From contig JAHBXD010000005.1 in NCBI GenBank assembly GCA_019636695.1, forward strand, positions 153,024 through 217,023: 64,000 nucleotides of DNA, in the 5' to 3' direction. This DNA is from Phycisphaeraceae bacterium (lineage in GTDB: Bacteria > Planctomycetota > Phycisphaerae > Phycisphaerales > UBA1924). How positions within the stretch are numbered: position 1 is the first letter of the stretch; each line of letters starts with the position of its first letter. Made by a program: the position numbers and the translations under genes. Shown here piece by piece: positions 27,472 to 35,938 of this stretch. The notes below the pieces were generated by a model. The model searched no databases and was not told where the DNA came from. It saw nothing but the letters and a program-made list of their open reading frames with translations.

Positions 27472-27777
27472 TCAGGCGGAGTGGCGGACCTCCTGCGGCG
27501 CGCGGGATTCGGCGATGGCGGCGAGCGCGAAGTCCTTCTCGGTGATGCCGCCTGCGTCGTGGGTGGAAAGTCGAAGCGTGACCTTGTTGTAGCGGATGAG
27601 GATGTCAGGATGGTGATTTGCACGTTCGGCGTCTATGGCGATGCGGTTGACGAAGCCCATGGCCTCGACAAAGTCGGCGAAGGCGAAAGTGCGATGGATC
27701 TCGCCGCCGGTTTCGGCCCATTCGGGCATCTCGGCGAGGCGATTCTTGATCTCCTCCGGGGTCAGGCGCTCGGCCAT
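27472..27777 (-). CDS. 4a-hydroxytetrahydrobiopterin dehydratase (pterin-4a-carbinolamine dehydratase)
   Basis: 101 residues from the ATG at 27777; AAGGAGG lies 7 nt upstream. EIKNRLAEMPEW, FVNRIAIDAERANHHPDILI and KVTLRLSTHDAGGIT match the PCD/DCoH family, including the His-His-Pro catalytic motif. The enzyme dehydrates 4a-hydroxytetrahydropterin. No aromatic amino acid hydroxylase is in the window; in bacteria such proteins may have other pterin roles. The start nearly touches the divergent GluQ-like gene. Confidence 0.9.
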   Translation of the reverse strand: MAERLTPEEIKNRLAEMPEWAETGGEIHRTFAFADFVEAMGFVNRIAIDAERANHHPDILIRYNKVTLRLSTHDAGGITEKDFALAAIAESRAPQEVRHSA

Positions 27778-27811
27778 GGTTGATCCTCCTTCGGGGAAAG
27801 CGCAGTGTAGC

Positions 27812-28771
27812 GTGGGCTCGCTCCCTTCCATATCCCGAAACACAACGCGGCTTGCGCCATCGCCTACTGGAGCGTTACATCTGGGGAATGCCCGAACTTT
27901 TTTAGTGAACTGGGCGATTGCCCGACAGCGTGGTTGGCGGATCGTGCTTCGGATCGAGGATCTGGACACGCCGCGAGTGAAGCCGGGCGCGATTGATGAG
28001 ACGATCTCGACCTTGCGGGCGCTGGGCATAGATTGGGACGAAGGCCCGCTGGTGCAATCGACGGATCTGCGGCCGTATCGAGAGGCCATGCGCGTGCTCG
28101 CCGCACGCGGCGATGTGCATCGCTGCGCGCTGACGCGGGGTGAGATTGCGTCAGCGGCAAGCGCCCCCCAGGAGGGCGACCACGAATCGCGGTATGACCC
28201 TTCGCTGCGGCCGACGGATGCCGGGAAACCCGTGGTTTTTGCGGATGAGGCAACGAACTGGCGGTTTCTGACATCGCCGGGCATGGTGGAGTTCACCGAC
28301 GGCTTTGCGGGACCGCAGCGCATCGAGGTTTCGGGTCGCCTCGGCGATTTTGTAGTGTGGACGAAACGCGGGCAGCCTGCGTATCAACTTGCCGTGGTGG
28401 TTGATGATGCTCGTCAGGGCATCACCCAGATCGTGCGCGGGAACGACCTGCTGGACTCAGCCGCGAGGCAACTGCTGCTGTATCGATCGCTCGGATGGGA
28501 GCCTGAGCCGGCATATACGCACCTGCCTCTGGTGCGCGGAGAGGACGGACGAAGGCTTGCCAAGCGTCATGGTGACACGCGCGTGACGGAATATCTGCGT
28601 CGAGGGGTCGCGGTGGAGCGGATGATTGCGTTGATCGGCCGCTGGTGCGGGATGGAACCGGAAGAGCATTTATCGGCGAGCGCGTTCGCCTCGCGGCTTG
28701 ACCTTCGTAGGATTCCACAGCACGACATCATTTTCACGTCGGAGGATGACCGTTGGCTTTGCACATTGTGA
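27812..28771 (+). CDS. gluQ: Glutamyl-Q tRNA(Asp) synthetase-like protein
   Basis: About 319 residues from a GTG at 27812. An ATG at 27776 is in frame but would overlap the divergent PCD start by 2 bp. RLAPSPTGALHLGNARTFL carries the HIGH-like motif, RIEDLDTPRVKPGA and YQLAVVVDDARQGITQIVRG follow, and RRLAKRHGDTRV stands for KMSKS. Catalytic core without the anticodon-binding domain of full GluRS fits GluQ/YadB, which charges queuosine of tRNA-Asp. In E. coli YadB zinc is bound by three Cys; here only one Cys (HRCALTR) is seen in that region. An alternative is a short GluRS paralogue. Confidence 0.8.
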   Translation: MGSLPSISRNTTRLAPSPTGALHLGNARTFLVNWAIARQRGWRIVLRIEDLDTPRVKPGAIDETISTLRALGIDWDEGPLVQSTDLRPYREAMRVLAARGDVHRCALTRGEIASAASAPQEGDHESRYDPSLRPTDAGKPVVFADEATNWRFLTSPGMVEFTDGFAGPQRIEVSGRLGDFVVWTKRGQPAYQLAVVVDDARQGITQIVRGNDLLDSAARQLLLYRSLGWEPEPAYTHLPLVRGEDGRRLAKRHGDTRVTEYLRRGVAVERMIALIGRWCGMEPEEHLSASAFASRLDLRRIPQHDIIFTSEDDRWLCTL

Positions 28772-29301
28772 CGATGGCCTCGGCCCTGATGCTCGGCGCG
28801 ATTACCCCCGTGGCGATCGTGGGGTGCGCACCGGCAAGCTCCGCACCAGTCGCCGACGGCCGCGAGCGGGTCACCCTGGGCGGGAAGACCTTTCTTCTTG
28901 AGCTGGCGGCTGACGATGCCACTCGGGTGCGCGGCTTGAGCGGCCGGGATGAGATCGCGGCAGATGGGGGAATGCTGTTTGTATTTCCGAGGTCGCAACG
29001 GCTCGAGTTCGTGATGCGTGACTGCCTTGTGGATATCGACATCATCTTTGTTGACGGGACGGGGCGCATCACGGCGATGCATGAAATGAAGGTCGAGCCG
29101 CCGCGGCGGGAGGACGAACCCAAGACGGATGACCCGCGATTGGATCGATATGAGGCGAGGCTGCCGCGGTATTCGAGCCGCTATGACGCCCAGTTTGCGA
29201 TCGAACTGCGAGGCGGGACGATTGCGACGCTTTCTCCGCGCCCGGAAGCGGGCGAACGGGTGAATTTGGATGTGGTTCGTCTGAAGCGCCTTGCCCGGTG
29301 A
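28753..29301 (+). CDS. DUF192 family putative lipoprotein
   Basis: 182 residues from a TTG at 28753 with GGAG at 8-10 nt; it overlaps the end of gluQ by 19 nt, so the two are translationally coupled. The N-terminus is hydrophobic and ends in AIVGCAPAS, a possible lipobox. DUF192 motifs follow: ELAADDATRVRGLSGRDEIA, GGMLFVFPRSQRLEFVMRDC and DIDIIFVDGTGRI. The family is widespread, small and of unknown function. The C-terminal charged tail is longer than usual. Confidence 0.8.
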   Translation: MALHIVTMASALMLGAITPVAIVGCAPASSAPVADGRERVTLGGKTFLLELAADDATRVRGLSGRDEIAADGGMLFVFPRSQRLEFVMRDCLVDIDIIFVDGTGRITAMHEMKVEPPRREDEPKTDDPRLDRYEARLPRYSSRYDAQFAIELRGGTIATLSPRPEAGERVNLDVVRLKRLAR

Positions 29302-29640
29302 AAGCCCGGGGGCGATCCTGGGTCAGGTTCGGGTGGGGTGGCCTAGGCACGGGGCGGGCCATAGACTTTGCGTCCCCGGTGGAAACCGGGTTTCGCGGAA
29401 CCGAACACGACGAGGCCGAGAGGCTGAGGCGTGTGCAGAGGCCCCCCCGAATCGCGGACACGGGGGTCTGAGTTCCAAGGTCGCTTCCTGAGAGGGTGCG
29501 ACCGAGTGTGCCGCGGTCTCCGACTCCCCGGGGTGTCTCCCGGAGTGCGGGCCGCGCTGGTGGACCCGTACGAGCGCCGGCCATGCCGAGCGTGATCAGA
29601 AAGGGAGTTGTTTGAGACGTTTCGGGTTTGATACCCGTAT
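29302..29640. other. Intergenic region, 339 bp, possible structured RNA
   Basis: No coding signal. The plus strand has many short hairpins: CCCGGT/ACCGGG with a GGAA loop (29375-29390), GGTCGC/GCGACC near 29479-29503, and a potential long-range closing pair of TTCGG plus TGGCC around 29328-29342 with GGCCA plus CCGAG around 29578-29590. It does not match RNase P, tmRNA or SRP RNA motifs that I know. A tRNA-Gln follows. Confidence 0.3.
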
Positions 29641-29711
29641 TGCCCGGTAGTGTAACGGCAGCACATCAGATTTTGGTTCTGACTGTCCAGGTTCGAATCC
29701 TGGCCGGGCAG
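29641..29711 (+). tRNA. tRNA-Gln (anticodon TTG)
   Basis: A cloverleaf reads TGCCCGG/CCGGGCA for the acceptor stem, AACGGCA D-loop, anticodon stem TCAGA/TCTGA with loop TTTTGGT (anticodon TTG), and T-arm CAGGTTCGAATCCTGG. CCA is not encoded. Confidence 0.95.
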
Positions 29712-29944
29712 TTGTATCGGTCGAGTTCGCGCGAGCGGGATGCGCGAATTGCATTGGCAAGTGGTTGAGGCATCGATATCGAGATGGCGCGGCGGTCAGC
29801 GGCGATCCGCCCATGGGAGTGGACGAGGAGGGAGAGGCGTGACGGCCCCGGGTTACGGCAGGTTGATGTGAAAGAGCGCCTGCACCGCCCCGCTCAGGCT
29901 GCACGCGAAACCGTGATGACTCTTGGTTCTTGTGAGGAGACCAC

Positions 29945-30739
29945 GTGACGACAGCGACGCGATCAGATGCCCCCGCGGCGATCATTCTCGCGGCGGGGAA
30001 AGGAACGCGGATGAAGAGCGACCTTCCGAAGGTCTGCCATCCGATCGGCGGCCGCGCGATGGTGTGCGCGGTCGTGGATGCCTGCCGCGAGGCCGGTTGC
30101 GGGAAGATCGTGGTTGTTGTGGGGTATAAGCAGGAACTGGTTCGTGAGGCGCTGGCGGGGTATTCTGGCTTAGCGTTCGCGCTGCAGGAAGAACAGTTGG
30201 GCACTGGGCATGCGGTGCTGTGTGCCCAGGGGTTCTTCGAGGGGGTAGGTCAGGGAGGCTCGGGCGGAACGGGGGAGGCACGGGAAGTTTTTGTGCTGTG
30301 CGGAGATGGGCCGCTGATTCGGGCTTCGACGCTTCGAAAGGTACTGGATCGCCATCGAGCGACCGGCGCATCGGCGACCCTGGCGACGAGTGTGATCGCC
30401 GATCCGACGGGGTATGGTCGCGTGGTGCGTGACGAGACGGGGAAGTTCGTGGGCATCGTAGAGCAGAAGAACGCGACACCCGCGCAGTTGCTGATTCGCG
30501 AGGTAAACCCGAGTTACTACTGCTTTGAGCCAGGGGCGCTTTTCTCCGCTCTTTCGCGGGTAGAGCGAAACCAGGCGACGGGCGAGTATTACGTCACGGA
30601 TGTGCCGACATTGCTGATGGCCGATGGCCGACGGGTCGAGGTGATTGATGCGGTGCCCCCGGAAGATGTGCTGAGCATCAACACGCTCGAACACCTTGCT
30701 GAAGTTGACCGGATCTATCGCTCACGAGGAGGGGCATGA
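29945..30739 (+). CDS. UDP-GlcNAc pyrophosphorylase domain protein (GlmU N-domain only)
   Basis: 264 residues from the GTG at 29945; GAGGAG lies 5-8 nt upstream. AAIILAAGKGTRMKSDLPKV is the nucleotidyltransferase signature of GlmU. EEQLGTGHAVLCA, VLCGDGPLIRASTLR, PTGYGRVVRDETGKFVGIVE and TGEYYVTDV continue it. It makes UDP-GlcNAc from GlcNAc-1-phosphate and UTP. Bacterial GlmU has about 450 residues with a C-terminal hexapeptide-repeat acetyltransferase; that part is absent and the next gene starts at the stop codon. The acetyl transfer must be done elsewhere. It is the first gene of a run that reaches ssb. Confidence 0.85.
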   Translation: MTTATRSDAPAAIILAAGKGTRMKSDLPKVCHPIGGRAMVCAVVDACREAGCGKIVVVVGYKQELVREALAGYSGLAFALQEEQLGTGHAVLCAQGFFEGVGQGGSGGTGEAREVFVLCGDGPLIRASTLRKVLDRHRATGASATLATSVIADPTGYGRVVRDETGKFVGIVEQKNATPAQLLIREVNPSYYCFEPGALFSALSRVERNQATGEYYVTDVPTLLMADGRRVEVIDAVPPEDVLSINTLEHLAEVDRIYRSRGGA

Positions 30740-31752
30740 GCATGGGAACCACGCAGCGAACGCGCGCTGAGGCCGGTCGTGACAACGATCAGATGAAGAT
30801 TTTCGCAGGGCGGCACACCAAGGCGCTGGCGAGGAGAATCTGCGAGCACCTCGGGATGGCGCTCGGGGATGCCAAGACGTTCGAGTTTCCTGACGGCGAA
30901 CTGCTGGTCAAGCTGGACGAGGACGTTCGCGGGCGCGATTGCTATGTCGTGCTTTCCACGTGCGAGCCGGTGAATGACAACGTGATGGAGCTTCTGATCT
31001 TCATCGATTGTCTGCGTCGGGCGAGCGCGCAGCGTGTGTGCGCTGTGCTGCCGTATTTCGGATACGGCAGACAGGATCGCAAGGATGAGGGTCGAGTGCC
31101 GATTACGGCGAAACTGGTGGCGAACCTGATTACCGGTGCTCGGGCAGACCGTGTGCTGGCGATTGACCTGCACGCAGCGCAGATTCAGGGGTTTTTCGAC
31201 CTGCCGATGGACCACCTGACGGCAGCGCCGGTGTTCCTGGATTACTTCCGTTCGATTCGTGAGGAACTCGGCGACCTGTGCCTTGTCAGCCCGGACGTAG
31301 GCAACATGAAGGTCGCGGAGAAGGTGGCGAACCTGCTCGGTGGAGACCTGGCGATCATTCACAAGCAGCGGCTGAGCGGCTCGCACGTGGTCAGCAGCAA
31401 CCTGATCGGCAACGTGGACGGCAAGACGGTGCTGATGTTCGACGACATGATTTCGACGGCAGGGACGGTGTGCGAAGCCGCACGTCTGGTCAAGCAGCGC
31501 GGGGCGAAACGGGTGATCGCGGCGGCGACGCACGCGGTGCTTGTGGGGCCTGCGCTCGAGCGGCTGACGGCGGCGCCGATCGATCGGATCGTTGTGACGG
31601 ACACGATTCCGATCGACGGGCGGTGCGACGTGATTCGAGATCGGGTCACGGTACTGAGCGTCGGGCCGCTGCTGGGCGATGCAATTCACAACATTCATCA
31701 CAATCTCTCGGTCAGTGCGTTGTTCAGGGACAAGGTGGGTCCGAAGCGCTGA
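30736..31752 (+). CDS. prs: Ribose-phosphate pyrophosphokinase (PRPP synthetase)
   Basis: 338 residues; the start ATG at 30736 overlaps the previous stop, giving translational coupling (an ATG at 30742 is possible). MKIFAGRHTKALARRICEHL, YFGYGRQDRKDEGRVPITAK, DLHAAQIQGFFDLPMDHL and the PRPP-binding loop MFDDMISTAGTV are canonical. It makes PRPP from ribose 5-phosphate and ATP for nucleotides, His and Trp. It follows the GlmU-N gene, a common order in bacteria (glmU-prs-rplY-pth). Confidence 0.95.
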   Translation: MSMGTTQRTRAEAGRDNDQMKIFAGRHTKALARRICEHLGMALGDAKTFEFPDGELLVKLDEDVRGRDCYVVLSTCEPVNDNVMELLIFIDCLRRASAQRVCAVLPYFGYGRQDRKDEGRVPITAKLVANLITGARADRVLAIDLHAAQIQGFFDLPMDHLTAAPVFLDYFRSIREELGDLCLVSPDVGNMKVAEKVANLLGGDLAIIHKQRLSGSHVVSSNLIGNVDGKTVLMFDDMISTAGTVCEAARLVKQRGAKRVIAAATHAVLVGPALERLTAAPIDRIVVTDTIPIDGRCDVIRDRVTVLSVGPLLGDAIHNIHHNLSVSALFRDKVGPKR

Positions 31753-31793
31753 TCGCGATGGCGAGGTCAATTTCACACTTTTCGAGGTGAGTT

Positions 31794-32486
31794 ATGCACG
31801 AAGATGCACCGATTCTGACTGCGAATTCGAGAGCGCGCATCGGCAGCCGGTATGCCCGGCGCGAGCGCGAGGCGGGCGGTCTGCCGGCCGTGGTCTACGG
31901 CCACAAGACCGAGCCGGTGGCGGTTTCGTTCGACGGCCGCGAGACGGTCAAGCACATCAACAAGGGTGAGCGGGTTTTCCGGATGGCGCTTGACGGCGGG
32001 CAGCCGGAATACATCCTGCTCAAGGATCTGCAGTTCGATCACCTCGGCACGCGCCCGGTGCATGCGGACTTCATGCGCGTGGACCTGAACGAGAAGGTGC
32101 GCGTGAAAGTTCCGGTGCACCTGATCGGCGAAGCCCGCGGGCTGAGCACGGCGGGAGCGGTGATGATCCGCCCGATGACGGAGCTTGAAATCGAGTGCAC
32201 ACTTGCGACGCTTCCGGAATATGTGGAAGTGATCGTGACCGAGATGCAGGCGGGTGACTCGATCATGGCTTCGCAGGTGTCGATGCCTGATGCGGGGATT
32301 CGCCTGATGAGCCCACCCGATGCCGTGGTGGCGCACATCGTGGTGCAGTCGGAAGAGAAGACGGGCGAGGCGGTCGCTGCCGACGGCACGGCTGCGCCGG
32401 CGCAACCGACCGTCATCGCCGAGAAGAAGGCCGAGGAGCGTGCGGCGGCCAAGGCCGATCCGAAGGCCGGGGACAAGAAGAAGTGA
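31794..32486 (+). CDS. rplY: 50S ribosomal protein L25/general stress protein Ctc
   Basis: 230 residues. SRARIGSRYARREREAGGLP and VVYGHKTEPVAV at the N-terminus bind 5S rRNA in the L25 family; GTRPVHADFMRVDLNEKVRV and the second (TL5) domain follow. A charged Lys-Ala-rich tail of about 35 residues (AEKKAEERAAAKADPKAG) ends the protein. Two domains make it the CTC type and not the short E. coli L25. It lies in the prs-rplY-pth order typical of many phyla. Confidence 0.93.
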   Translation: MHEDAPILTANSRARIGSRYARREREAGGLPAVVYGHKTEPVAVSFDGRETVKHINKGERVFRMALDGGQPEYILLKDLQFDHLGTRPVHADFMRVDLNEKVRVKVPVHLIGEARGLSTAGAVMIRPMTELEIECTLATLPEYVEVIVTEMQAGDSIMASQVSMPDAGIRLMSPPDAVVAHIVVQSEEKTGEAVAADGTAAPAQPTVIAEKKAEERAAAKADPKAGDKKK

Positions 32487-32592
32487 TCCGGGGCGTGAGG
32501 TGGTTTCAGTTGCCATGAACTCCGCGAAGGTCGCGTGCAACTGCACGGCGAAAGAGCCAAGGCGTCCGGCAGTCGGCTTGGAAGGAGTGCAG

Positions 32593-33312
32593 GTGAAGTT
32601 GATCGTCGGTCTGGGCAATCCGGGGAAGACCTATGAGCGCACGCGGCACAACGCTGGGTTCATGGTCATTGATGCGCTTGCGCGTCGACATGCCCCGACC
32701 CAGCCGGTGAAGGCCCGCTTCCATGCCGACGTGCTGGAGGCGGATGTTCGCGGCGAGCGATGCCTCTTCATCAAGCCGGTGACCTACATGAATCGCTCGG
32801 GGTTTTCGGTGGGCGAGGCTTTGCGGTTCTACAAGCTGGCTCACGATCGCGACCTGCTTGTCATTACCGATGACCTGGCGCTGCCGCTGGGGCAGATTCG
32901 GCTGCGGCCCGAGGGCGGAGCCGGAGGCCACAACGGTCTGGCCGATATTTCGCGGGCGCTGGGAACCGATTCGTTCTGCCGCCTGCGATTGGGGATCGGA
33001 CAGAAGCCGCCTCAGATGATCCAGGCTGACTATGTGCTGAGCCGTTTCGGCGAGGCGGAGTGGAGTGAGATGCTGACGGCGGCGGATCGTGCGGCCGACG
33101 CAGCGGAGATGTTCATCGCCTCGGGGATCAACGCGGCGATGAACCAGTTCAATGCGCGCCCGGAAGCACAACCCCGCAGCGTGCAGCCGGGGCCGACGAC
33201 GCGAAGTTCCGACGAGCGGACGACCCGCCCGGCGTCGGACAATTCTCAACGCGGGGAGAGTTTGAATCACCCTGTTCCGCCCGGATCGTCCGAGGCGGGG
33301 AGCAAAGACTGA
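32593..33312 (+). CDS. pth: Peptidyl-tRNA hydrolase with C-terminal extension
   Basis: 239 residues from a GTG at 32593, preceded by AAGGAG 5 nt away; an in-frame ATG at 32515 would add an unlikely N-terminus. KLIVGLGNPGKTYERTRHNA with the catalytic His, KPVTYMNRSG, DLALPLGQIRLRPEGGAGGH and GTDSFCRLRLGIG define Pth. It frees tRNA from stalled peptidyl-tRNA. Usual length is about 190; here a 50-residue tail rich in Pro, Ser and Arg follows residue 190, likely disordered. Confidence 0.95.
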   Translation: MKLIVGLGNPGKTYERTRHNAGFMVIDALARRHAPTQPVKARFHADVLEADVRGERCLFIKPVTYMNRSGFSVGEALRFYKLAHDRDLLVITDDLALPLGQIRLRPEGGAGGHNGLADISRALGTDSFCRLRLGIGQKPPQMIQADYVLSRFGEAEWSEMLTAADRAADAAEMFIASGINAAMNQFNARPEAQPRSVQPGPTTRSSDERTTRPASDNSQRGESLNHPVPPGSSEAGSKD

Positions 33313-33319
33313 TCGTGGT

Positions 33320-33340
33320 CCCGGCGAGAACCTCGCCGGG
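33320..33340 (+). other. Perfect hairpin in the pth-rpsF intergenic leader
   Basis: CCCGGCGAG and CTCGCCGGG pair perfectly over 9 bp around a 3-nt loop, between the pth stop (33312) and the S6 start (33357). No T run follows, so it is probably not a terminator. It may be a leader element of rpsF. S6-binding leaders are known in bacteria, but this one was not matched to a model. Confidence 0.4.
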
Positions 33341-33356
33341 CGGAAAGGAACCGTCC

Positions 33357-33818
33357 ATGCCCGAGCAGAGAACGTATACGTATGAAGTGATGTTTCTGCT
33401 GTCACAGGCCGTCGCGGCCGATTTCGGAGCGGCGATCGCCCACATCAATGATCTGCTGACGCGAGCCAACGCCCAGGTGCTGGCCATGCAGAAGTGGGAC
33501 GAGCGGCGCCTGGCGTATGAGATCCAGAAGCAGCGGCGCGGCGTCTACATCCTGGCGTATATCAAGGCGCCCAATGACCACATGGCCAGCTTCGAGCGTG
33601 ACTGCAATCTGTCCGAAAAGATCATGCGGACGCTGATTACGAGAGCGGATCACCTGACCGAGGAGGAAATGCGGTCGGCGGATCAGCGGAACGAACTCGA
33701 GATCGAGGCTCGCCTTCGTGCTGAGCAGAAGCGCGACGCCGAGCCGACTTCGGTGACCGTTGCCGTGGCCTCGCAGGATGAGCCGACGGAAGAGACTTCT
33801 GAAGAAGACCTCGACTGA
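33357..33818 (+). CDS. rpsF: 30S ribosomal protein S6
   Basis: 153 residues from the ATG at 33357 (GAAAGGA upstream). The core reads YTYEVMFLLSQAVAADFGAA, WDERRLAYEIQKQRRGVYIL and a ferredoxin-like ending SEKIMRTLITRADHL. The tail is acidic (EETSEEDLD), as in many S6 proteins. It binds the 30S platform with S18. rpsR, the usual operon partner, does not follow; ssb is the next gene, 240 bp away. Confidence 0.95.
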   Translation: MPEQRTYTYEVMFLLSQAVAADFGAAIAHINDLLTRANAQVLAMQKWDERRLAYEIQKQRRGVYILAYIKAPNDHMASFERDCNLSEKIMRTLITRADHLTEEEMRSADQRNELEIEARLRAEQKRDAEPTSVTVAVASQDEPTEETSEEDLD

Positions 33819-34058
33819 CGGGCTTTATCCGTGGGGTCATGCGCACCGGCAGGAGGGGCGGGATGCCGAGCACCCCATATGGCCATGAAGGCGTTGGGGT
33901 TCGCGTCTTTGTACGCACGTGACCCTGCATAGCACTTCCCCCCGACTTCGTGCGCTTGTAGCCGCATGCGCGCTCAGTTCGGCAGGGAGGGTTGCGAAAG
34001 GGTATGATTCTTGTTCGGGTAGAGGTCTGCGTGGGCATCCACTGGCTGAGGAGACGTT

Positions 34059-34511
34059 ATGGCGGGCAATTTCAATCGCGTGTTCCTGATGGGCAACCTG
34101 ACGCGGGACATTGAACTCCGGCATACTTCGAACAACACGGCGGTGGCGCGGATCGGGCTTGCGGTGAATCGACGCTACAGCGTGGGTGAAGGCTCGAATC
34201 GCGAAAACCGTGAAGAGACCACTTTCGTTGATTGCGAAGCCTGGGGGCGTACGGCCGAAGTGATGGCGCAGTACCTCTCTAAGGGGCGGCCGGTTTTCAT
34301 CGAAGGCCGCCTCAAAACGGACCAGTGGCAGGACAAAGAGACCGGGGCCAACCGGTCGCGCCTGGTCGTTGTGATCGAAAACTTCCAGTTCGTCGACTCG
34401 CGGAACGACGGCGGGGGCGGCGAAGGCGGCGGTGGACGACGCCCACAGGCCGCGGGGAACTCGGGCGGGGGACGGACGGGTGGTGAACCTGAGGACGACA
34501 TCCCGTTCTGA
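34059..34511 (+). CDS. ssb: Single-stranded DNA-binding protein
   Basis: 150 residues. The OB fold reads NRVFLMGNLTRDIELRHTSN, RIGLAVNRRYSVGE, FVDCEAWGRTAEVMAQYLSK and VFIEGRLKTDQWQDKETG. A Gly/Arg-rich linker (GGGGEGGGGRRPQ) leads to the acidic tail EPEDDIPF that recruits partner proteins. It protects ssDNA in replication and repair. A TATGAT at 34003-34008 may be its own -10 after the gap to rpsF. Confidence 0.96.
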   Translation: MAGNFNRVFLMGNLTRDIELRHTSNNTAVARIGLAVNRRYSVGEGSNRENREETTFVDCEAWGRTAEVMAQYLSKGRPVFIEGRLKTDQWQDKETGANRSRLVVVIENFQFVDSRNDGGGGEGGGGRRPQAAGNSGGGRTGGEPEDDIPF

Positions 34512-34736
34512 GGCCATAGCAGGCACAGCCGGGTCGACGGGCTGAGAGCCGGCAAGCACTCCACGCGCGTGATGCACACTTTGATCCGGCGGCGGCATTG
34601 ATGCGGCGGCAGCGCATCGGGCATCACACCCGCCCGAGCAATCCCAAGGCGTTGTCGTCCCACAAACACAACCGCGAAGACCAAGTGGTTTCGGCGGGGT
34701 GTGGTTTCGTATGTGGACCGGTGGAAAGCGGGAAAG

Positions 34737-34810
34737 TGGGCGCTACAGGACTCGAACCTGTGACCTCATCCATGTGACGGATGCGCTCTAGCCAACTGAG
34801 CTAAGCGCCC
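34737..34810 (-). tRNA. tRNA-Val (anticodon CAC)
   Basis: On the minus strand a 74-nt cloverleaf: acceptor GGGCGCT/AGCGCCC, D-loop AGTTGGCTA, anticodon stem CATCC/GGATG with loop GTCACAT (anticodon CAC), T-arm ACAGGTTCGAGTCCTGT. CCA is not encoded. Confidence 0.95.
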
Positions 34811-35071
34811 ATGCGGCCGGGGGCCAACGATAGAGCATAGGCTGGGTTCGCGAGGTCGCCAAGCATGCAGCGATGTCTGCCCAGGCCAGATCGAAGAAGG
34901 CCCTGTTCACTGGCCGGTTCCAGGCAGACGTGAACGGCTCCCTGCCCGGAGTCATGACGCCCTTAGGAGGATCGGGGGGGCGGGTGAGGCCAGTCGTCGC
35001 TTCGGGTGTGGTGATCCGGCGGGATGCAGAGGGGTGGCCGGAAAACCGCCGCGTGGCCGGTACAGTTGCGG

Positions 35072-35920
35072 ATGGATCAGGTTCGGATCGGGTATGTGCG
35101 TTATCTCAATACGTGCCCGCTGGTCGAGGGGCTTGACAGACTCGATGTGCTCGAGTTGACGGCGGCGGTGCCGTCGAAGATCGTCGGGCTACTCGAGCGT
35201 GACGACATCGATCTCGGTTTAGCGAGCATCGTTGATGCCGTGCGGTCGCCGCTGGAACTCGCCATTGTGCCGGTTGGGATGATCGGTTGCGATGGCCCGA
35301 CGTGCACGGTGCGCCTTTTTTCGCGCGTGCCGGCGGCGGAATTGACCCGGGTGTATGTCGATACGGACAGTCACACTTCCGCGGTGCTTTGCCAAGTGGT
35401 GCTGCATCACCTTTCCGGACGCATGCCGACCCTGATCGACTTTGATGCCCGCGAGCGATATGCCGTGTCCGGAGGGAGCGATGACGGCCAGTGGCCGCAG
35501 GCGATGCTGCTGATCGGCGATAAGGTGATGACCGACCCGCCTCCGGCGGAGATCTACCCCCATCAACTCGACCTTGGCCAGTCGTGGAAAGACATGACGG
35601 GGATGCCGTTTGTGTACGCGACGTGGATGTGCAGGCGCGAGCGGCTGCATGAATCGAGGGTGCAACTGGCGGCCGCGGTGCTCGACCGCCAGCGGAGGCA
35701 CAATGCCCAGCGTCTGGCATGGATCGCCCAACGGAGGGCCCCTGAGCACGCCTGGCCCATCGATGCGGCTGTGGAGTATCTGGGGTCGTTTCTGAAGTTT
35801 GACATCGGGCCGCGAGAGCTTGAGGCCGCGGAGGAGTTTCTGAGGCGGGGGAGCGAACTAGGTATTTTGCCCCATCGCCCGCTTCGGGCGTGCCTGGCAG
35901 AGCCGGTGTTGCGGGAATAG
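35072..35920 (+). CDS. mqnA: Chorismate dehydratase, futalosine pathway
   Basis: 282 residues from the ATG at 35072. QVRIGYVRYLNTCPLVEGL matches the MqnA/MqnD-type periplasmic-binding-protein fold, and DDIDLGLASIVDAVRSPLEL, VYVDTDSHTSAVLCQVVLHH and WKDMTGMPFVYATWM continue it. MqnA makes 3-enolpyruvyl benzoate from chorismate in the futalosine route to menaquinone. No other mqn gene is in the window, so the pathway is scattered. MqnD is the main alternative, but MqnA is favoured by the N-terminus. Confidence 0.8.
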   Translation: MDQVRIGYVRYLNTCPLVEGLDRLDVLELTAAVPSKIVGLLERDDIDLGLASIVDAVRSPLELAIVPVGMIGCDGPTCTVRLFSRVPAAELTRVYVDTDSHTSAVLCQVVLHHLSGRMPTLIDFDARERYAVSGGSDDGQWPQAMLLIGDKVMTDPPPAEIYPHQLDLGQSWKDMTGMPFVYATWMCRRERLHESRVQLAAAVLDRQRRHNAQRLAWIAQRRAPEHAWPIDAAVEYLGSFLKFDIGPRELEAAEEFLRRGSELGILPHRPLRACLAEPVLRE

Positions 35921-35938
35921 AACGGCCTCTACGCGGAT

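Noticed and set aside
29302..29640. RNase P RNA, SRP RNA or tmRNA in the region before tRNA-Gln
   Set aside because: None of the conserved blocks I know (such as the GAGGAAAGTCC element of RNase P) is present; only generic hairpins are seen.
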